A program made the translations under genes and the position numbers. From an uncultured Fibrobacter sp. (lineage in GTDB: Bacteria > Fibrobacterota > Fibrobacteria > Fibrobacterales > Fibrobacteraceae): a stretch of DNA of 41,400 nt. The notes beneath the pieces are model-generated. The model ran no database searches and was not told the DNA's origin. It saw only the letters and a list, made by a program, of their open reading frames with translations. This document shows, in pieces, positions 1 to 6,772 of the stretch. Where the stretch lies: the NCBI GenBank assembly GCA_946186895.1, contig CAMHOW010000017.1:1-41400 (forward strand). The letters are read 5' to 3'. Positions within the stretch are counted from its first letter, which is position 1, and each line of letters starts with the position of its first letter.

Positions 1-25
1 TAGGGCTATGCCCGTATATGAAGAA

Positions 26-55
26 CCGCCGGCTATGCCGGCGGGTCACTTTTTT
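26..55 (+). terminator. Hairpin plus T-run, possible terminator of an upstream gene
   Basis: An 8-bp perfect stem (26-33 with 37-44, loop TAT) is followed five bases later by six T residues (50-55). It would fit a rho-independent terminator for a gene lying left of the window. The gap before the T-run weakens the call. Confidence 0.35.
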
Positions 56-94
56 GCTCACGGATAAAATAGTAGCGTTAACATCATCATTGTC

Positions 95-127
95 ATGCCA
101 GGCTTGACCCGGCATCTCGTTTTTTTG
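95..127 (+). repeat. REP-like palindrome with T-run
   Basis: ATGCC (95-99) pairs with GGCAT (111-115), followed by a T7 run at 121-127 region. The wording GTCATGCC...GGCATCTC resembles the palindromes at 14341-14380 and 14868-14899, which start with GTCATT. It could be a dispersed extragenic palindrome that doubles as a terminator. Confidence 0.4.
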
Positions 128-182
128 ATTGTTTTCTTACTATTAATAATAATATTCTATCGTTTCAATATAAATAATATAT

Positions 183-212
183 TTGACTTTATAGAAAATT
201 TTGGTATATTAT
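183..212 (+). promoter_or_regulatory. Sigma-70-type promoter of the PepSY-like gene
   Basis: TTGACT (183-188) is followed by TATATT (205-210, spacer 16) or TATTAT (207-212, spacer 18). Start of transcription would be near 218, leaving a leader of about 30 nt that carries the AAAGGAG ribosome-binding site at 238-244. Confidence 0.55.
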
Positions 213-250
213 AGATGTAAACAAGAAAACATTTAACAAAGGAGTTTATC

Positions 251-697
251 ATGTCGTACGCCCACAAATTCGTTATGGCTATTGTATGTGCCCTGTTTAT
301 GTCGGTTGCCGCTTTTGCCGATGACACCCCCATTGCCGTAGACCAGTTGCCCGCCGCCGTCAAGACCTTCGTGGCACAAAAGTTCCCCGCCCAGAAGATC
401 CTCTTTGCCGAAAAGGATTCCGGGTTCTTCGAAAAGACCAAGTACGAAGTCCGCCTGGATGACGGCACCAAGATTGAGCTCTTCAAGGACGGCACCTGGA
501 ACAAGGTGGAGAATAAGCAGAAGGGCGTGCCTGCAAGCTTTATTCCCAAGGGAATCGCCGACTACGTAAAGGCGAACTACGCCACGACTCCTGTCATCAA
601 GGTGGACAAGGAACGCTACGGTTACGACGTGGAACTTGCCAATGATCTGGAACTAAAATTCAACGAACAGTTCCAGCTCATTGGAATGGACGACTAG
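251..697 (+). CDS. Secreted PepSY-like (beta-lactamase-inhibitor-like) protein
   Basis: This 148-residue protein begins with a Sec signal peptide (positive MSYAHK, hydrophobic core, cleavage likely after AAFA near residue 23). The mature part holds two halves of the PepSY-like fold: a first half with LPAAVKTFVAQKFP and YEVRLDDGTKIELFKDGTW, and a second with IPKGIADYVKANY and YDVELANDLELKFNEQ. This tandem pattern is typical of the small periplasmic PepSY-like family found widely in Bacteroidota and Fibrobacterota; no enzymatic activity is established for it. The start is supported by AAAGGAG seven bases upstream. It has its own promoter and is probably monocistronic, since a hairpin overlaps its stop codon. 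Periplasmic or outer-membrane-associated location is inferred from the signal peptide only. Confidence 0.8.
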   Translation: MSYAHKFVMAIVCALFMSVAAFADDTPIAVDQLPAAVKTFVAQKFPAQKILFAEKDSGFFEKTKYEVRLDDGTKIELFKDGTWNKVENKQKGVPASFIPKGIADYVKANYATTPVIKVDKERYGYDVELANDLELKFNEQFQLIGMDD

Positions 698-709
698 CGC
701 GTCCATTTT
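687..709 (+). terminator. Weak terminator overlapping the PepSY gene stop
   Basis: TGGACG (687-692) pairs with CGTCCA (700-705) over a 7-nt loop that contains the stop codon, followed by TTTT. Short T-run, so modest support. Confidence 0.35.
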
Positions 710-788
710 CTGGAACTAATTGACACGAACGGAACGAAAAGTTCCGAATAAAAAATCCGCTTTTTTCAAAAAGACAAAAAAATCCCCC

Positions 789-835
789 TTTAGCTCCTTG
801 TTTCTAAATAATTTTGATAGAAACAAGGAGCTAAA
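789..835 (+). promoter_or_regulatory. Perfect 18-bp inverted repeat enclosing the ribosome-binding site
   Basis: Bases 789-806 are the exact reverse complement of 818-835, with an 11-nt AT-rich loop. The right arm contains AAGGAG (825-830), the Shine-Dalgarno sequence of the gene starting at 836, and ends on the base before its ATG. In RNA the left arm CTCCTT would mask the ribosome-binding site completely. There is no T-run after the stem, so it is not a normal terminator. A translational switch (thermosensor, protein- or sRNA-opened hairpin) or a DNA operator palindrome are the plausible roles. Confidence 0.8.
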
Positions 836-2812
836 ATGCGTATCGAGAAAGTTATATTCCCCCTAGTAGTCGCCACAGCCTATTTTACGGCCTGTAGCGA
901 CAATGCTGCTGCCACCGCCGTCGATGACGGGATTGCTAGCACGGAAGAAATCACTACCTACACTTGTAACGACGGAAGCGTCGCCAATAGCGCTGCCGAA
1001 TGCGTGAGTGGAGTTTCCGATTCTACGACCACTACGGTCTATGTCTGTAGCGACGGAACCCAGACCACCAACGCAAGCGACTGTGCGGTTACGGTTTCCG
1101 GCAAATCTAGTGCGTCCGGTAAGTCCGCCAACTCGGAAAACGGTGGTAGCGACTTTGACCCTACATCAAGCCAAGAGGTTGTTGAGCAAGTAGTCTCCGA
1201 AGCGGTGGTATACCAGGAGGCCGAAGGCGACCTGAAGCTCACCTTTAGCGAGAGCGGCCTTTCTGTGGAAAACGACGGAAATTCCTGCGTTTCTATTAGT
1301 GGCACGGTGGCAACCATCAGTTGTGCGGGCAACTACTACCTCTCGGGTAAGTCCAGCAATTTCCAGGTGGTTGTGGCCGCCAGTACGGAAGCCCAGGTTT
1401 ACCTTTACCTGAACGGCCTTGACCTGACCAGTGCCAATGACGCCCCCTTCTACGTACAGAGCGCCGAAAAAGTATTTTTCATGCTGGTAGACGGCACGGA
1501 AAACAAGCTTACTGATGCAACCACCCGCAAAACACTTTGGAAATACACCAAGAATGGGGAAGCCAAGGAAGATTCTACTGTGGCTACCATCTATGCCAAG
1601 GATGACATCACCTTCAAGGGCAACGGAAAGCTCACGGTGACGGGCAACTATAATAACGGAATTCACACCACCAACGACCTCCGCATCAAGGACGTTCCCA
1701 CCATGATCGTGACGGCCAAGAACAATGCCCTCAAGGGTAAGGGCTCTGTGAACATCGAGGGTGGCTACTATACGCTTACCGCCAATAATGGCGATGGCAT
1801 CAAGAGCGACGAGGGTGAAGAAGAAGGCTCCGTGACCGATAACACCAAGGGAAAGATTGTCATTACGGGTGGCGAATTCACCATCAAGGCCCAGGACGAT
1901 GGTATCCAGGCCTACAACTACGTGCTTTTGGCCGATTCCGTGTCCACTCCGAAGATTACGGTCAATTCCACTGGTAAGGGAATTGTCTCGGATAACCTTC
2001 TTTACATCAATGCAGGCATCGTGAACGTGACCTCCACTGACGACGCCATTCACTCTAACATGAACATCTATTTTAACGGTGGCGAAACCACCATTTCTTC
2101 GGGCGATGACGGTATTCATGCCGATTCCACCCTGCGTATCAAGGCTGGCTCTATAAAGATTACCAAGGCCAACGAAGGTATTGAGGCCTTCTACATCCGA
2201 GCCGAAGGCGGCTACACCTCTGTTGTGGCTAGCGACGACGCCTGGAATGCTGCCGGAGGCTCTGCCGACGGTTCTACCGCCAGCGGAAGCCAGTGGAATG
2301 GCGGCATGGGAATGGGCGGAATGCAAAGTAGTTCCAAGGGCTACATCATTATCTCTGGCGGATACCACTACCTATATGCAGCAGGCAATGACATTGACGT
2401 GCTGGATGCCAACGGAAGCATTACCCAGACTGGTGGCGTGGTCATTCTGGAAATGGGCAACGGCAATAGCCAGGGCGGCGGATCATCCTCTAGAGGGCCC
2501 GGCGGAATGGGCGGCTCCGGCGGCTGCAGCGGTGGAACCGGAGGCATTATCGATACCGACGAAAGTTACACCTTTAGCGGCGGAATCTTGCTTGGATTTG
2601 GAACCATGAACGAAACGATCCCCACTGGCGGAAACTGCACCTCCATGAGCTTTAGCGCTGGCCAGACCATTGGAGCAAGCAATGCGGCTTTTACCACCTC
2701 TGTTTCGGGAAGCGTGGTGGTCTATGCAGGAATAAATTCCATTTCTACCGTGGCCTCTAGTGGAATGAATTCCGTAACCCTGGCCAACGGCATGACCTAC
2801 TATTACAAGTGA
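836..2812 (+). CDS. Carbohydrate-binding beta-helix lipoprotein (Cthe_2159/DUF4353-like)
   Basis: The 658-residue product starts with a lipoprotein signal (lipobox YFTAC, Cys20). A linker follows with two Cys pairs in similar units (YTCNDGS...C and YVCSDGT...C, about residues 41-84). From about residue 125 on there are many short beta-helix turns with the recurring motif GG-x-x-x-I-x-x-x-DDGI, for example GDGIKSDEG, DDGIQAY, DDAIHSN, DDGIHADS and NEGIEAF. This matches the Cthe_2159 family, calcium-binding beta-helix proteins that bind polygalacturonate and cellulose. A Gly/Met/Ser-rich stretch lies near residues 475-590. I infer a surface lipoprotein that binds plant cell-wall polysaccharide, which fits a fibre-degrading host. 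The start is fixed by the lipobox and the adjoining AAGGAG. Expression is probably controlled by the hairpin at 789-835; a strong terminator follows the gene. Confidence 0.75.
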   Translation: MRIEKVIFPLVVATAYFTACSDNAAATAVDDGIASTEEITTYTCNDGSVANSAAECVSGVSDSTTTTVYVCSDGTQTTNASDCAVTVSGKSSASGKSANSENGGSDFDPTSSQEVVEQVVSEAVVYQEAEGDLKLTFSESGLSVENDGNSCVSISGTVATISCAGNYYLSGKSSNFQVVVAASTEAQVYLYLNGLDLTSANDAPFYVQSAEKVFFMLVDGTENKLTDATTRKTLWKYTKNGEAKEDSTVATIYAKDDITFKGNGKLTVTGNYNNGIHTTNDLRIKDVPTMIVTAKNNALKGKGSVNIEGGYYTLTANNGDGIKSDEGEEEGSVTDNTKGKIVITGGEFTIKAQDDGIQAYNYVLLADSVSTPKITVNSTGKGIVSDNLLYINAGIVNVTSTDDAIHSNMNIYFNGGETTISSGDDGIHADSTLRIKAGSIKITKANEGIEAFYIRAEGGYTSVVASDDAWNAAGGSADGSTASGSQWNGGMGMGGMQSSSKGYIIISGGYHYLYAAGNDIDVLDANGSITQTGGVVILEMGNGNSQGGGSSSRGPGGMGGSGGCSGGTGGIIDTDESYTFSGGILLGFGTMNETIPTGGNCTSMSFSAGQTIGASNAAFTTSVSGSVVVYAGINSISTVASSGMNSVTLANGMTYYYK

Positions 2813-2856
2813 TGTCCTGAAAAGAATACCCTATCCCCAAATCTTTGACATCACGG

Positions 2857-2898
2857 AAGTCTTGGAGGGCTACCCCTCCAGGACTTTTCCTTTTTTTT
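2857..2898 (+). terminator. Strong rho-independent terminator
   Basis: A 13-bp stem (2857-2869 with 2874-2886, one G-U pair, loop CTAC) runs directly into a T-rich tract to 2898. It separates the carbohydrate-binding lipoprotein gene from the signalling operon. Confidence 0.85.
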
Positions 2899-2922
2899 GG
2901 TCCTTTTTTTCATTTCTTTTTA

Positions 2923-2928
2923 TATATT
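2923..2928 (+). promoter_or_regulatory. -10 element of the TPR-kinase-activator operon (leaderless)
   Basis: TATATT lies only 6 nt before the ATG at 2935 and there is no Shine-Dalgarno sequence. A start point 6-8 nt after the -10 would fall on or next to the ATG. TTGGTC (2897-2902) is a weak -35 candidate. Confidence 0.5.
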
Positions 2929-2934
2929 GGTAAT

Positions 2935-3633
2935 ATGGTTGGTAAATCGCTAGTTCTTGCCACACTGGCTTTGTCCATGGGGGTGCTCTGCGCATGCAGG
3001 GACGGCTTGATTTCCCGTGGAAACGATGCCCTGCGTATAGGCGATTACGACCGTGCCGTCAAAAATTTTTCAGCCGCTTTGGACGATAACCCGTTGGATA
3101 GGGACGCCCGTTATGGCCTAGCCCTGTCGTATTACGCTATTGCCGAGGATAAGGAAAAGCTGAAGGGGGCGACTCTGCCGCTTTGGGAGCGGACCGTTGC
3201 TGAATTCCGGATTCTGTGGAATGTGGATAGTACCTCCAAGATTCGGGCCGCTTATTCCAACAGCCTTTTTTACCTTGCAAAATCCACTCTGGGCAACAAT
3301 TCCAGAGCCAACGTTTTGCCTCTGCTAGATCGGTCTATCGCTCTTGACTCCGCAAATTACTTCAGCTTTAATCTGAAGGCCCTGATCTTCGAAAATCTCG
3401 GGCGAATCGACGAAGCCAAGAACATTTACGTCTATACCATTACCAGGGATTCCTCTTTCGTTTCGGCCTATGTGAACCTGGGAAACCTATACTGGCGCGA
3501 AGGCGATGTTCCGTCTGCCTGGGACATCTGGTCCATGGGCCTCAAGCAAGATTCCACCAGCAGGTCGCTTAGGTATTGGACCGCTGTTGCCGAAGATTCC
3601 CTAAAATCCATGATTGATTCGGGTAAGCTGTAG
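2935..3633 (+). CDS. TPR-repeat lipoprotein
   Basis: A longer reading frame opens at 2845 but runs through the terminator, so the Met at 2935 is chosen: it yields a clean lipoprotein signal peptide with lipobox VLCAC (Cys21) in a 232-residue product. The mature protein is helical with tetratricopeptide units, the clearest being GNDALRIGDYDRAVKNFSAA followed by NPLDRDARYGLALSYY (about residues 28-65), and FNLKALIFENLGRIDEAKNI and AYVNLGNLYWREGDVPSAW (about 145-200). TPR proteins act as protein-interaction scaffolds. It is the first gene of an operon: its stop codon abuts the kinase start. An envelope-anchored sensor or scaffold feeding the kinase is a reasonable inference from position, not something the sequence proves. 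Confidence 0.75.
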   Translation: MVGKSLVLATLALSMGVLCACRDGLISRGNDALRIGDYDRAVKNFSAALDDNPLDRDARYGLALSYYAIAEDKEKLKGATLPLWERTVAEFRILWNVDSTSKIRAAYSNSLFYLAKSTLGNNSRANVLPLLDRSIALDSANYFSFNLKALIFENLGRIDEAKNIYVYTITRDSSFVSAYVNLGNLYWREGDVPSAWDIWSMGLKQDSTSRSLRYWTAVAEDSLKSMIDSGKL

Positions 3634-4764
3634 ATGGCATTAGTGGATAGCCTTACATCGGCCAGCTTTCTCCACCGGGGAGGCGAGGCCAGCATCTACA
3701 AGGTCCAGGGGGAATCTTCTAGGACTTATAGCTTCAAGTGGTACAATAGGGGAGTTTCCTTTGATAAAGGAACCATCGGTAAGCTGCAAAAGCTGAACCT
3801 GCCGGGGGTATACCGCATTTTGGAGTCGGGAATGGTGGAGGGCCGCTCCTACATCATCTACGACTTTGTGGAGGGGGCACCTTCTGCCGAACTTTCGCCT
3901 ATGCCCTTGGCTTTTGCGCTCCATTCCATGCGTAAAGTCGTATCGGCCCTCCAGGCGTTGCAAAGGGCGGGAATTTCCCATGGGGACATCAATCCCTCTA
4001 ACGTTTTCTTTGACCGGTCTGCCGTCCCCGTACTGATGGACTTTGGCATCGTGGGCCCAGGCGTACTTCATTTTTCTGCTCCGGAGCGATTTACGGGAAC
4101 GGCCCCTTCGGAGAAGTCGGATCTTTTCAGCTTGGGGGCGTTGCTGTATTTCTGGGTGAGCGGCGAGACCTTGCTTAAGGGAGAGACCTTCGAGGAAATT
4201 CGCGAAGGCATGGGCAAGCTTTCTTCCGAAAGAATCGGGCTTGGTCTTATGGATATGGCTGAGGCAGGTAAAATGGCCCTTTCTCCTGAAGACCTTTCTG
4301 TGTTGGACCCACTTTGGAAGGGACTTTTACAACCTTCTCCGGAATCTAGGGTAGAAGACCTGGAAGAATTGGATGAATTGTTGGAAATCGCCCTGGAAAA
4401 GCTGGGTGGGGAAGGAGTGCATCTGGCCCGCCAGCAAGAACAGCTCTGTAAAAGTATTTCTGGGATAATCGAAAAAAACGGGGCGAAAGCTCTCGAAAAT
4501 GTGGATTTGCCTTTCTTGAAGAGGGGAAAAACTTCAAAAACAAGAAAAAAAGGCTTTTATTTGGCTCTTGTCCTATTTATTTTAATCTTGGTAACGTTGG
4601 CCTTATTCATGGTCTTTGGCGGGAAAGGAACCTCTGTAGATGAAACGGGGGCACTCCTGATGCAAAAGACCAGGGATAGCCAGCTGCAGTCTGCCCCGGA
4701 TTCGGTCAATATGCCGGATATGGAAGGCGTACTGGAACGTTTGAAGCCCGAGGAAAGTGAATGA
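3634..4764 (+). CDS. Reduced Ser/Thr protein kinase with C-terminal membrane segment
   Basis: The 376-residue protein has a protein-kinase-like domain at about residues 10-255 and one hydrophobic segment near 307-330 with a short tail after it, so the kinase should face the cytoplasm. Visible landmarks are a Gly-rich loop (RGGEASIYK), Lys35 in SFKWYN, the catalytic loop HGDINPSN (His116, Asp118, Asn123), DFG at 136-138 and APE at 149-151. The usual Arg of HRD is Gly. The DFG-to-APE stretch is only 16 residues, shorter than the normal activation segment, and has no threonine. Catalytic Asp, Asn and Lys are present, so phosphotransfer is possible, but a pseudokinase or scaffold is a real alternative. 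It starts on the base after the TPR stop and overlaps the sigma-54 activator by 4 nt (ATGA), so the three are translationally linked. Confidence 0.75.
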   Translation: MALVDSLTSASFLHRGGEASIYKVQGESSRTYSFKWYNRGVSFDKGTIGKLQKLNLPGVYRILESGMVEGRSYIIYDFVEGAPSAELSPMPLAFALHSMRKVVSALQALQRAGISHGDINPSNVFFDRSAVPVLMDFGIVGPGVLHFSAPERFTGTAPSEKSDLFSLGALLYFWVSGETLLKGETFEEIREGMGKLSSERIGLGLMDMAEAGKMALSPEDLSVLDPLWKGLLQPSPESRVEDLEELDELLEIALEKLGGEGVHLARQQEQLCKSISGIIEKNGAKALENVDLPFLKRGKTSKTRKKGFYLALVLFILILVTLALFMVFGGKGTSVDETGALLMQKTRDSQLQSAPDSVNMPDMEGVLERLKPEESE

Positions 4765-6215
4765 TGAATCCGGAATCCCTTGTCGCCACCGAAAAGATGC
4801 TGGACGTGGTCAAGATTCTCCTGGACGAACAGGAGCCGGATACCCTTTTCCCGAAAATTCTGAATATTGCCCGTGAAGTTTTGAACGCTGACGCGGCTGT
4901 TCTGGACATCGGTGGCGAAGTACCTCTCCATTTTTCGGATCCGGAGAAGGTCTCTATTTCTATTTCTGCCGTGAAGCATGCCAAGAGCGAGAACCGGGCT
5001 ATCGTCTGGAACCAGCTGGACGACGATTCGGCGGACCTTTCCAAGTCTATCGTACAGAACCAGCTGACAAGCATTATGGTTTCACCCTTCAGGACTCCCG
5101 ATTCCGAGTCAGGGTATCTGTACCTGCAGCGGGCCGCCCGTGAAGAGCCCTTTACGGAATCGGACAGCAAGCTTTTCGATTCTTTCGTGACGGTCTGCGA
5201 AAAGATTACCTTTGCCGCCTTTGACCGCCTGCGGGACAAGGAATCCCTGGACGTGCTCAAGAACGTGGTGCGCAAAGACGGCATCGTCTATTCTTCCAAA
5301 ATTATGGAAGAGCTGGTGGCTTTGGCAGACCGTCTTGCGCCCCTGCCCCTCCCGGTCATTATCCGCGGGGAAACGGGCACGGGCAAGGAAGTTTTCGCCC
5401 GCTACCTCCACAATCATAGTCCCAGAAGCGAAAAGCCCTTCATTGCGGTGAATTGCGGAGCCATTCCGGAATACCTCATCGAATCCCTGCTGTTTGGGCA
5501 TGCCAAGGGTTCCTTCACCGGAGCCGTTGACAATCGCAAAGGGTATTTTGAAGAGGCGGACGGTGGAACCATCTTCCTGGATGAAATTGGTGAACTGCCC
5601 TTGAACATGCAGGTGAAGCTTTTGCGTGTCTTGCAAGAAAAGCACATCACCCGCGTAGGTGACAATCGTGAAATTCCTGTGAACGTGCGGATCATTTCGG
5701 CAACCCATGTAGACTTAGAAGAAGCCGTCCGGGAAAAGAAGTTCCGTGAGGACCTTTATTTCCGCATACAGGTCATGCCTATCCAGGTGCCGCCTCTTCG
5801 GGAACGTGGGCAAGACGTGGTGCTTTTGGCCGAGGAATTCCTAAAGCGTTACGGTGCAGAATATGGTCGTGGCAAGTTCAAGCTCAGCCGCAATGCCGAG
5901 AAGGCCCTGCTCAGCTACCACTGGCCGGGAAACGTCCGTGAGCTGGAAAACAAAATCCAGAAGGCATTGGTCCAGGCTGTTCACGGTGTAATCCAGCCGG
6001 CAGATTTGGGCTTGGAAAGTATCCAGAAAGAGGCCAAGGAATCTCCGCGTACACTGAAAGAGGCTCGTGAAGCCGTGGAGCGTGAAGTTATCGGCAATGC
6101 CCTTCGGGATTCTGGAGCGAACCTGACTCTGGCAGCCACGATTCTAGGCATAGATCGTAAGGTCCTTCGCGAAATCATGGAACGTTTGGGGATAAAGAAA
6201 GAGGATTTTAAGTGA
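4761..6215 (+). CDS. Sigma-54-dependent transcriptional activator (GAF-AAA+-Fis)
   Basis: This 484-residue enhancer-binding protein has a GAF-like sensor domain (about residues 15-155), a AAA+ sigma-54 interaction domain (about 178-400) and a C-terminal Fis-type helix-turn-helix (about 440-480). Walker A is GETGTGKE (203-210), the sigma-54 contact loop reads GSFTGA (250-255, a Ser variant of GAFTGA) and Walker B is GGTIFLDE (268-275). The protein drives open-complex formation by RNA polymerase carrying RpoN, using ATP. There is no receiver domain, so control must come through the GAF domain or through the co-transcribed kinase. It is the last gene of the TPR-kinase operon, and a near-perfect sigma-54 promoter lies 20 bases beyond its stop codon, making the following gene its most obvious target. 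Confidence 0.92.
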   Translation: MMNPESLVATEKMLDVVKILLDEQEPDTLFPKILNIAREVLNADAAVLDIGGEVPLHFSDPEKVSISISAVKHAKSENRAIVWNQLDDDSADLSKSIVQNQLTSIMVSPFRTPDSESGYLYLQRAAREEPFTESDSKLFDSFVTVCEKITFAAFDRLRDKESLDVLKNVVRKDGIVYSSKIMEELVALADRLAPLPLPVIIRGETGTGKEVFARYLHNHSPRSEKPFIAVNCGAIPEYLIESLLFGHAKGSFTGAVDNRKGYFEEADGGTIFLDEIGELPLNMQVKLLRVLQEKHITRVGDNREIPVNVRIISATHVDLEEAVREKKFREDLYFRIQVMPIQVPPLRERGQDVVLLAEEFLKRYGAEYGRGKFKLSRNAEKALLSYHWPGNVRELENKIQKALVQAVHGVIQPADLGLESIQKEAKESPRTLKEAREAVEREVIGNALRDSGANLTLAATILGIDRKVLREIMERLGIKKEDFK

Positions 6216-6234
6216 GGTTTAGTTGTATGGAACT

Positions 6235-6252
6235 TTGGCACGAAATTTGCAA
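6235..6252 (+). promoter_or_regulatory. Sigma-54 (-24/-12) promoter
   Basis: TTGGCACGAAATTTGCAA matches the consensus YTGGCACG-N4-TTGCW at every key base: GG at 6237-6238 and GC at 6249-6250, exactly 12 bp apart. With the C of GC at -12, transcription would start near 6262, one base before the ATG at 6263. It sits just after a gene for a sigma-54 activator. Confidence 0.85.
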
Positions 6253-6262
6253 AACTCTAGGT

Positions 6263-6760
6263 ATGAACAAGACTAAATTCATATCTACGATTCTTCTCGC
6301 GACGTCATTCTCTTTTGCCGCCGGCGAATCCTCTGCACCCGAGTCCTACGTTCCGACCCCCGCTGAAAAGCAGGAAATCTCTAGGGAAACGCCTGATTTA
6401 AGCCAAAAGGAACGTGCGGATTGGCAACGCATGCGCGAAGAGCGCAAGCAGGCTAGGGAGCAGATTCTCTCCAAACTCCGTGAGGCCCCGCCATCCGAGC
6501 TAAAACAAATCCGTCAAGAGGGTTTCAAAAATCGCGACGAAAAGCCCCGTTTCGAGGGTGATATCCCGAAAAATCAATTTCGTGAACGGGACCAGTTCGA
6601 CCGCGAACAGTTCGCTCGCGAACGTAATCAGTTTGAACGTGAGCGTGGACAGTTTGAACGGGAACCTTTTGAAGGACGCCCTGATTCGCCAAACATGGAG
6701 CCGCCTCCGCGCGATAGACCGGATTTTAGGCCCATGGGAAATCCAATGGGTGGTCGCTAA
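6263..6760 (+). CDS. Secreted F/R/E/Q-repeat protein, probable sigma-54 target
   Basis: The reading frame is open from 6212, but the Met at 6263 gives a typical Sec signal peptide (MNKTKFISTILLATSFSFAA) and lies just after the sigma-54 promoter, so it is taken as the start (165 residues). After the signal the protein is highly charged and almost free of hydrophobic residues except Phe. Residues about 105-140 contain imperfect units of the form Q-F-x-R-E-R-x (QFRERD, QFDRE, QFARERN, QFERERG, QFEREP), then a Pro/Arg/Asp/Met/Gly-rich tail. I do not recognise the family. A periplasmic or secreted, largely extended or coiled-coil protein is likely. It converges on murA with a 12-nt gap. No ribosome-binding site is evident, consistent with a leaderless message. 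Confidence 0.7.
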   Translation: MNKTKFISTILLATSFSFAAGESSAPESYVPTPAEKQEISRETPDLSQKERADWQRMREERKQAREQILSKLREAPPSELKQIRQEGFKNRDEKPRFEGDIPKNQFRERDQFDREQFARERNQFERERGQFEREPFEGRPDSPNMEPPPRDRPDFRPMGNPMGGR

Positions 6761-6772
6761 ACGCGATAAACT

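Noticed and set aside
1166..2368. Long antisense open frame opposite the carbohydrate-binding lipoprotein
   Set aside because: It follows from the codon bias of the sense gene; the sense strand has a signal peptide, a ribosome-binding site and family repeats.
2845..2934. 30-codon N-terminal extension of the TPR lipoprotein
   Set aside because: It translates the terminator stem and T-run and would bury the lipoprotein signal peptide.
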